DNA of 26,994 bases, from positions 1 through 26,994 of IMG/VR virus record IMGVR_UViG_3300017756_000082; one strand, written 5' to 3'. Under the pieces are notes generated by a model. That model did no database searches and was not told the origin of the DNA. It saw nothing but the letters and a program-made list of their open reading frames with translations. Positions 22,444-26,994 of this stretch are shown here, piece by piece. Made by a program: the position numbers and the translations under genes. Numbering within the stretch: the stretch's first letter is position 1; the number at the start of each line of letters is the position of its first letter. The stretch comes from a virus.

Positions 22444-22522
22444 GCCCTTTTTTGTTTTTGTTTTTCTTTTTCATTGTTTTACCTATGTTATGATATTCTT
22501 CTATGTCTTTCTTAGACATCAT
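22412..22522 (-). CDS. Putative 36-aa lysine-rich microprotein
   Basis: A short frame starts at ATGATG five bases after the portal stop and runs 36 codons. The first half (MMSKKDIEEYHNIGKTM) is mixed-charge and the second half is extremely basic (KKKNKNKKGRGKPKPKPRR). It overlaps the next gene by 32 bases in another frame, where the same repeated DNA gives NQNQNQ. The basic tail suggests nucleic-acid binding. It is either a real small gene, perhaps a head-associated DNA-binding peptide, or the 5' part of the following gene joined by a +1 shift at the run of A residues. The ribosome site is weak. Confidence 0.4.
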   Translation of the reverse strand: MMSKKDIEEYHNIGKTMKKKNKNKKGRGKPKPKPRR

Positions 22523-22527
22523 TATCT

Positions 22528-24018
22528 TTATTCCTCTGTTGGGTTAAACAGTCTTGCCAACTCAGGATGTGTGTCTTTGATTTGCTGATCTGTATAACCT
22601 TCAGCAACCATCTGTCTAAGATGTGCTACCATATCGTCTATTGATTGAACTGGCGGATGTTCTGCCAAGTTGATTGGTTTTGGTGTGTCGCTTGTGCCCT
22701 CTAAATCTACTTCTAACCAATTGGCAATTTCTTTGTCTATGTGTTGTATCAATTCAGGTGACGTTGATGCCTCTTTGGCAGTTTTTAATTGTTGTATTTC
22801 TGAACTTGTATCTCTGATGTTGAATGATCCAGGATAATCAATTGTGCCCGTCCATTCATAACCTTGATATTCACACCACAGTTTCCACATTTGTTCTTCT
22901 GCCAATTCCAAATTGTCTGCTTTCTCTGAAAGTTTGGCATTCAACAATTGAAACTCTGTCTCCATTGCTACTCCAGAAATAGTTTTTGCCTCAGTGGCTC
23001 TGACTGCTCCTGTGTTTGCCATTTTGTCAATGGCAGTGATTGTGTGTCTAATGCTTTCGTAAATGCTGGCAATGTTGCCTCCTGAAAACTCTAATGCGTA
23101 TGGTTTCAAACCAGGATCCAAGTTGTCAGGCATTTCTATCAATGAACCAGGGCCTACTCCTGCGTTGGTTTCTTTTGATTTAACCAAACTTGGATGTGAG
23201 TCCATAGCAATTGCCTGTTGTACTTCTGATGTTGAGTTGTAAATAAATTTTTGTGCGTCAGCAATATCTGAAATGTCTGATATACCAATGCCTCTGAATG
23301 TAGAATGTTTGTTGTATGCCAACACACAAGGAATCTTGCCCAAACCGTTTGGTTGTTCCTGTTCTTCTATCACTTCATTCTTTTTAAGATCCACCACAGT
23401 GGTTAAAATTCTATCTGGATACCATTTCTTCACAGTTCTCACATCACCATTGACGTCTTCCAAATATTTGATGTATTCCAATTGGTATCTGCCGTTGCCT
23501 TTGCGTTTAAAATCCCAGTCCAACACCATAATAGGATTGATGATAGAAAGATAAGGTCTTGAACCTGCTTCTATCTCATCTGCCCTTGTTTGTGCGCCTA
23601 CGTCTGGCTTGGTGACAAAAATCCAGCAGTGTCCAAACACTGATGACCAAGTTGAAACATCTTTCATAAATTGATTCAGGCTTTTGCCTTCAAAATCTGC
23701 GTCTCTGATAAAGTCTTCTAACTCTGGTGCGTTCTCAATAGAGCCATAATCTCTTGTGGGCTCTTGTCTAAATAAAAATGAATTGTACACTGATATGATT
23801 GAAGCACAATGGTTTTCTAAAGGTGTATTTTTTAACCTTTGTTGAAATTCTGCGTTGGTTTCCAATTGATACCTAATTAAATTTTGTGCTCTTCTGTATT
23901 CTTCACCACCTATGTAAGATTCCAATAGATATTTCCATTGTTTGTAATAGGTGTCATACAGATGATTACCGCTTATCAGTGCGGCTATTTCTGATCGTAA
24001 TGTTTCTGTTATGTTCAT
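22528..24018 (-). CDS. Portal protein
   Basis: This 496-residue protein lies directly after terL, has the length of siphovirus portal proteins and matches their general pattern. It has a helical N-terminus with the recurrent LENHCASIISVYNSFLFRQEP region (about 66-86), a central alpha/beta body, and a long helical stretch near residues 320-400 (EATEAKTISGVAMETEFQLL) typical of the stem and wing of dodecameric portals. It would form the ring at the unique capsid vertex through which DNA is packaged and ejected, docking the terminase and later the connector. The C-terminus is acidic (NPTEE). Family identity is by overall pattern and position rather than one decisive motif. Confidence 0.88.
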   Translation of the reverse strand: MNITETLRSEIAALISGNHLYDTYYKQWKYLLESYIGGEEYRRAQNLIRYQLETNAEFQQRLKNTPLENHCASIISVYNSFLFRQEPTRDYGSIENAPELEDFIRDADFEGKSLNQFMKDVSTWSSVFGHCWIFVTKPDVGAQTRADEIEAGSRPYLSIINPIMVLDWDFKRKGNGRYQLEYIKYLEDVNGDVRTVKKWYPDRILTTVVDLKKNEVIEEQEQPNGLGKIPCVLAYNKHSTFRGIGISDISDIADAQKFIYNSTSEVQQAIAMDSHPSLVKSKETNAGVGPGSLIEMPDNLDPGLKPYALEFSGGNIASIYESIRHTITAIDKMANTGAVRATEAKTISGVAMETEFQLLNAKLSEKADNLELAEEQMWKLWCEYQGYEWTGTIDYPGSFNIRDTSSEIQQLKTAKEASTSPELIQHIDKEIANWLEVDLEGTSDTPKPINLAEHPPVQSIDDMVAHLRQMVAEGYTDQQIKDTHPELARLFNPTEE

Positions 24019-24024
24019 TGATTG

Positions 24025-25275
24025 CTACCTTATTTGTTGAAAGTTTCCAATTTTTTGTCCCCATCTTTCAGGCACATACAGTTCCTGATTGCGTTGTAAA
24101 GGAAAAATAAATGCTACACAATAAGAAATGGCATCAAACATATGATCAAAGCCACTGTCTTTGTCAGGCACTTGGGTACCTGGTTTGAAACAATATTTTT
24201 CCAGACTTTCTATGCTGTATTTACACCTTTGAGACACAAACAGGTGATTTTTACTGTCTGCTGATCTCAATCTGGCGTTGAGGGCATTGATTCTGTCTCT
24301 TACAGGATCGTGTCTGCGTGGTGCTTTCACATTGAACCCTGCGTTGGTTAATATGGTAAAGTCTGTGTGTCCATTTGCTGATGTCTTCCTGGCGGCGCCA
24401 CTTGGATCAGGATACACAAAAACCTTGCTGGTTGGATATCTGCGTTTTATTTCCTGTGCCAACTCATCTGTGTTGGATGAATACATCTGTATTTCGTCTA
24501 TGATGTATAAATCCTCGCCTTCTCTCACCATAATGGCGGCATTGATGGGTGCCACGTTGAAGTCCATACCAATATAGATAGTTCTTAAATCAGCATTGGG
24601 TAATTCTTTAATGTTTTGGTCTCTGTCAAATGCCCAAGCAACCTGATCACCAAATGATTCAAATGTGGCATTGAATTCTTGATTGAATTGCTTTTCTGAC
24701 ATCTCCTGTTTGGCTTGTTCAATCTCTTCTTTGGGCACAAAGCCACCTTGTAGTGTGGTGAACTGCCAACTCTTCCAATTGTCTGGATCTTCTTTCTCTC
24801 TGTTGTAAAGATCAAATGTCCAATTGTTCTTTCCTAAAGGTGTAGATATAAACAACACACCCCCTTGCGAATCTGCCAGTGCTGGTCTGATTACCTCAAA
24901 CCAAGCATCTGCCTGAACCTGTGCGGCTTCATCTATCACACAATAGGAAAGTTTGATACCTCTCAATGACTGAAAGTTGTCAGCACCCTTGAGAGCAATT
25001 TCTGTGTTGTTTTTGAGTGTGACTGAAAGTTCTGATTCATTTATTTTTCTTACCCAATTGAGATCCAATAATCTTTGCTTTAATTCTTTGAAAGCGATCA
25101 TCTTTGCCGCTCTGTATGAGGATGTCACATACCAAATCAATCTGTTGGGTTCTTTGGCTTGGTAGCACATCTCTCTAATGGCAAGAAATGTTTTGCCCAT
25201 ACGTCTACCACCAATAACCACTTTGAATCTATGGTCGTCCTGTGCCACCTGTTGTTGTATTGAACTTAATCGCAT
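24025..25275 (-). CDS. terL: Terminase large subunit
   Basis: This is the ATPase-nuclease motor that drives phage DNA into the procapsid and cuts concatemers. The N-terminal ATPase domain shows a Walker A-like GGRRMGKT at 22-29, a Walker B with catalytic Glu in YCVIDEAA (D115, E116) and the coupling motif ISTP around 143-146. The C-terminal RNase H-like nuclease carries acidic clusters at D238 (YIGMDFN), D260/E261 (IIDEIQ) and D377/D381 (FDHMFDAISY), as expected for the metal-binding triad. At 416 residues it is near the lower end of the family's range but all motifs are present. The start overlaps the coiled-coil gene by 10 bases and the portal gene follows after a 6-base gap. The small subunit is not clearly recognisable. 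Confidence 0.95.
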   Translation of the reverse strand: MRLSSIQQQVAQDDHRFKVVIGGRRMGKTFLAIREMCYQAKEPNRLIWYVTSSYRAAKMIAFKELKQRLLDLNWVRKINESELSVTLKNNTEIALKGADNFQSLRGIKLSYCVIDEAAQVQADAWFEVIRPALADSQGGVLFISTPLGKNNWTFDLYNREKEDPDNWKSWQFTTLQGGFVPKEEIEQAKQEMSEKQFNQEFNATFESFGDQVAWAFDRDQNIKELPNADLRTIYIGMDFNVAPINAAIMVREGEDLYIIDEIQMYSSNTDELAQEIKRRYPTSKVFVYPDPSGAARKTSANGHTDFTILTNAGFNVKAPRRHDPVRDRINALNARLRSADSKNHLFVSQRCKYSIESLEKYCFKPGTQVPDKDSGFDHMFDAISYCVAFIFPLQRNQELYVPERWGQKIGNFQQIR

Positions 25276-25487
25276 CTTAATGCCAACTTGACCTGAAGTG
25301 CCTGGTGTTCTCTCAACATCTGATTGAACTTCTTCTGTAGTTGGGCAAATGCCTCTGTGTGTTGTATCATCAATTCAGAAAGATTCTCATTCTGTTTCAC
25401 AAGATTGGTTATAATTCTGTTCTGTCTTAGTAGGTCCACTTGACACTGGTTCAGCATCGCTAATGGATCAAAGTCTGGTGATATCAT
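25266..25487 (-). CDS. Small coiled-coil protein upstream of terminase
   Basis: The protein has 73 residues and is almost wholly helical and glutamine-rich, with heptad-like spacing of Leu/Ile/Met from about residue 10 to 68, so it probably forms a coiled coil. It lies directly before the large terminase gene and overlaps it by 10 bases, which is the usual place for the small terminase subunit. It is much shorter than typical small terminases and shows no helix-turn-helix DNA-binding region, so I do not assign that role firmly. The ATG at 25487 has TAGGAG upstream. It may be a minimal TerS-like oligomer or an unrelated packaging accessory protein. Confidence 0.6.
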   Translation of the reverse strand: MISPDFDPLAMLNQCQVDLLRQNRIITNLVKQNENLSELMIQHTEAFAQLQKKFNQMLREHQALQVKLALRCD

Positions 25488-25505
25488 CTATTGCTCCTAT
25501 GTAGA

Positions 25506-25513
25506 TATTTATA
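25506..25513 (-). promoter_or_regulatory. TATAAATA element upstream of packaging genes
   Basis: The minus strand reads CCTATAAATATC here, an exact match to the T4-family late-promoter -10 octamer. It sits about 20 bases before the ATG of the coiled-coil gene that opens the packaging operon. A TATAAT with a poor -35 lies just upstream (around 25527-25532) and could be an ordinary sigma-70 alternative. Whether this phage has T4-type late factors is not shown in the window. Confidence 0.3.
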
Positions 25514-25533
25514 GGAACCGTGTGATTATAATA

Positions 25534-25611
25534 CTATTTTAGATTGTTTTTGAGATATGCGGCGTATGCCAATAGAAATATGATTATACAATAAAAAATA
25601 AATCCAGTCAT
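25534..25611 (-). CDS. Putative 25-aa single-span membrane microprotein
   Basis: A short frame starts at an ATG that overlaps the stop of the ADP-ribosyltransferase-like gene (TTTTAATGA), the same stop/start arrangement used by its neighbours. It encodes 25 residues: MTG, then a hydrophobic run (FIFYCIIIFLLAYAAYL) long enough to cross a membrane once, then the basic tail KNNLK. By the positive-inside rule the C-terminus would face the cytoplasm. It has no ribosome site of its own beyond coupling. It might be a small holin/antiholin-type or regulatory peptide, but nothing shows which. Chance occurrence in AT-rich DNA remains possible. Confidence 0.4.
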   Translation of the reverse strand: MTGFIFYCIIIFLLAYAAYLKNNLK

Positions 25612-26075
25612 TAAAATTTTACTACTCCTCTGGCTTCAGGATCTATCTTAAATTGTGTTGCCGCTTCTTCTGTGAACGTAAATCCTGTTGTCTTACCATC
25701 TCTATATATGCTTATACCTTCTGGCAAGTTAAGAAAAAAGGGTGCTGATCCAACTAATATTTCATCATCTTTTACAGATATTGGTTTAGAATAACACCAA
25801 GTCTTATCACCAAAACTTAACATTGGACTGATATGCTTACTGCCGTAAGTTAGATATTTCTTTTTCAACTTGTAAGATGGTATTTTATAAACTACAATCA
25901 CATCACCTTGTTCTTGTGCGTGTTTAATGAATGTCACCCTACGGGCATATGTATCATTGCCTGACAAAAATATTTTATCTGTATATGTGTTGCCTGATTG
26001 CGGTTGTATCGCACCTGTTTTTTGTATTTCTTCATAACCTTTTTGTGTGGTGCCGTGATAGAAAAATCTTGGCAT
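25611..26075 (-). CDS. Predicted ADP-ribosyltransferase-fold protein (PARP/KptA/DarT-like)
   Basis: This 154-residue protein begins with the YHGTT motif (H7, G8, T9), typical of the first strand of PARP-, KptA- and DarT-type NAD-binding folds. A helix follows (GYEEIQKTGAI), then the strand DKIFLS and DTYARR at 41-46, where such proteins carry their second catalytic Tyr or helix. A late strand DDEILVG puts E105 where the catalytic Glu of H-Y-E enzymes usually sits. These matches are by eye. If active, it would move ADP-ribose from NAD to a protein or nucleic acid, as phage Alt/Mod enzymes do, or remove a 2'-phosphate from RNA. There is no signal peptide. The start overlaps the previous stop (TAATG) behind AGGAGG. 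It is translationally coupled to a 25-aa membrane ORF. Confidence 0.5.
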   Translation of the reverse strand: MPRFFYHGTTQKGYEEIQKTGAIQPQSGNTYTDKIFLSGNDTYARRVTFIKHAQEQGDVIVVYKIPSYKLKKKYLTYGSKHISPMLSFGDKTWCYSKPISVKDDEILVGSAPFFLNLPEGISIYRDGKTTGFTFTEEAATQFKIDPEARGVVKF

Positions 26076-26494
26076 TATGCCTCCTCCAATTCTTCATTAT
26101 AATCTTTTTCATAATAATACCATACAAAAAATTTAGTATTAAAAATTTCCCAAGCAACATCGTCTGGACAACCTTTTGCGTGAGTATCCATTAGCGGACA
26201 TCCTTCTTCGTGTTTGGTCTTACAAACTGCGTGTAGAACTTCGTGTAGCACAATCGCAACCAGGTCCTTCCGTTGTGTGGTGCTGGCAGGAATCCATATG
26301 TAATTGCCTCCCATACGAGCACTACCTAACACATTCTTACATCGCTTTACCGTGTCAGTGATTCTAACTTTGATGAAAGGCAAATCATAACCTCTATCAT
26401 ATCGTGCTTCATTGATAATGTTCATCACTTTGTCACGCAACAATTTGGTATCCTTGTTCATTGTTCTGTCTATGTGTTTTTTTGATTTCAACAT
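26075..26494 (-). CDS. Putative zinc metallopeptidase-like protein (HExxH)
   Basis: The protein has 139 residues and an HEVLH motif at 84-88 within a hydrophobic helix (VAIVLHEVLHAV), the hallmark of zincin-type metallopeptidases. The two histidines would bind zinc and the glutamate would activate water. Downstream C99, H105 and C109 (CPLMDTHAKGC) are candidates for a further zinc ligand or a small zinc knuckle. The size and simple layout resemble the small SprT/WLM-like predicted peptidases found in phages, but the substrate is unknown. There is no signal peptide, so it would act in the cytoplasm. The start is set by a TAATG overlap with the preceding gene and AGGAGG upstream; an inner Met at residue 12 is less likely. 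The protein ends in LEEA, and its stop overlaps the next ATG. It could also be an inactive fold relative. Confidence 0.6.
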   Translation of the reverse strand: MLKSKKHIDRTMNKDTKLLRDKVMNIINEARYDRGYDLPFIKVRITDTVKRCKNVLGSARMGGNYIWIPASTTQRKDLVAIVLHEVLHAVCKTKHEEGCPLMDTHAKGCPDDVAWEIFNTKFFVWYYYEKDYNEELEEA

Positions 26495-26748
26495 TATGCC
26501 TCCTCAACCTTATTTTTATAAGCAGTTGCTAATTTATCAGACAGTTCAACACAGATTAACTTAATTTCATCAATCATAGGTGTTCCAATAAACCAATTTG
26601 TTTCAATACCTCGTTGAATATCTTCTTGTTCTTTAAGATCAATTGCTTGTTTTAACAATGTCTGGTCTATTACATTATTAGCATACTTTGATTTAGGTAT
26701 ATTGTAATAATCTACAAACCAGTTATAAAATCTTAATTTCTCACTCAT
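26494..26748 (-). CDS. Hypothetical protein, 84 aa
   Basis: This is a small soluble-looking protein of unknown function. The N-terminal third is aromatic-rich (FYNWFVDYYN), the middle is charged and helical, and a short hydrophobic stretch (EIKLICVELSDKLATAY) could be an amphipathic helix. The ATG at 26748 is chosen because AGGAGG lies just upstream, embedded in the previous gene's last codons. The protein ends in VEEA, and its stop TAA overlaps the next ATG (TAATG), so translation is probably coupled. No catalytic motif or cysteine pair is visible. Confidence 0.6.
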   Translation of the reverse strand: MSEKLRFYNWFVDYYNIPKSKYANNVIDQTLLKQAIDLKEQEDIQRGIETNWFIGTPMIDEIKLICVELSDKLATAYKNKVEEA

Positions 26749-26749
26749 C

Positions 26750-26994
26750 CTATGCCTCCTCCTTTTGTTTAACTGGCTTAATAACTTTTCTAAGCATTTT
26801 AATCAAATCGCTATTCAATTCCAAATCTGCGGATGACCAACCTGCCCTTTGCGTTGCGGTTCTATTATATTGATCAACACATTCTATAAATTCTGGAACC
26901 TTTTTGTTGTTAGGGTCTAGTAGTGTTGGTGATTCCATATCCCATATCATTTTGCCCATTAATTCTAGGATTGTGCCATAATATGTGCCTTTGC
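26750..26994 (-). CDS. Hypothetical protein, 5'-truncated by window edge
   Basis: I do not recognise this protein. The first in-frame ATG is at 26959 (69 aa), but the reading frame stays open without a stop from there to the window edge (residues KGTYYGTILEL precede that Met). No clear ribosome site sits in front of the ATG, so the gene probably begins outside the window. The visible part is mixed-charge, has no membrane segment and ends in a basic stretch followed by KEEA. Its last codons (GAG GAG GCA TAG) contain the AGGAGG that serves as ribosome site for the next gene, whose ATG follows one base after the stop. It is probably an early or accessory protein carried upstream of the packaging genes. 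Confidence 0.55.
   Translation of the reverse strand, partial: KGTYYGTILELMGKMIWDMESPTLLDPNNKKVPEFIECVDQYNRTATQRAGWSSADLELNSDLIKMLRKVIKPVKQKEEA

Noticed and set aside
24585-24815. Alternative-frame 76-aa minus ORF inside terL
   Set aside because: It lies within conserved terminase sequence and has no start signals.
25266-25487. Firm call of small terminase for the coiled-coil gene
   Set aside because: The position fits, but the length (73 aa) and absence of a helix-turn-helix do not allow a confident assignment.
1-26994. Integrase, repressor or attachment site suggesting a temperate phage
   Set aside because: None is visible in this window; lifestyle cannot be judged from these late genes.

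Overview
The window is one contiguous piece of a tailed bacteriophage genome. Every convincing gene lies on the minus strand, so transcription runs from base 26994 down to base 1. DNA is AT-leaning, genes are packed with 1-26 base overlaps, and most starts have AGGAG-type ribosome sites. Gene order and content (terminase, portal, scaffold, HK97-fold capsid, a single tail tube, a lambda-style G/GT chaperone pair, a tape measure, a J-like tail hub, and no sheath or baseplate genes) indicate a siphovirus with a long non-contractile tail. The LamG-rich, low-complexity fibre proteins and several protein motifs look like those of uncultured marine phages. The host cannot be fixed from the sequence; a marine heterotrophic bacterium is my inference.

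Layout in transcription order. (1) 26994-25500: small accessory genes: a 5'-truncated ORF, an unknown 84-aa protein, an HEVLH metallopeptidase-like protein, a predicted ADP-ribosyltransferase-fold protein and a 25-aa membrane microprotein. Most are joined by stop/start overlaps and several share an EEA tail. (2) 25487-20407: a coiled-coil protein, large terminase, portal, a basic 36-aa ORF, an unknown protein, scaffold and major capsid protein. (3) 20390-17911: connector, tail-terminator candidate, tail tube, a small coiled-coil protein, tail assembly chaperones joined by a GGGAAAG -1 frameshift site, and a gp10-like protein. (4) 17907-10834: tape measure, two tail-tip proteins and a 1307-aa J-like hub. 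(5) 10834-1535: host-contact proteins: an 811-aa protein with a complete-looking blue-copper (cupredoxin) site and a glycine-rich tip, two small fibre-associated proteins, a two-LamG protein, a 1278-aa repeat fibre with a third LamG, a fibre-tail adaptor-like protein and a holin/XhlA-like membrane protein. (6) 1515-1: a zinc-finger-like protein, a gene-free stretch of about 660 bases full of inverted repeats, and an HNH endonuclease. A perfect Shine-Dalgarno at the very edge points to another gene outside the window.

Together these genes build the capsid, package DNA, assemble the tail to a length set by the tape measure, and arm it with an elaborate carbohydrate/receptor-binding tip. The observations most worth following are the cupredoxin domain in a tail protein, the structured RNA-like region beside the HNH gene, the predicted ADP-ribosyltransferase, the periodic architecture of the giant fibre, and two microproteins.
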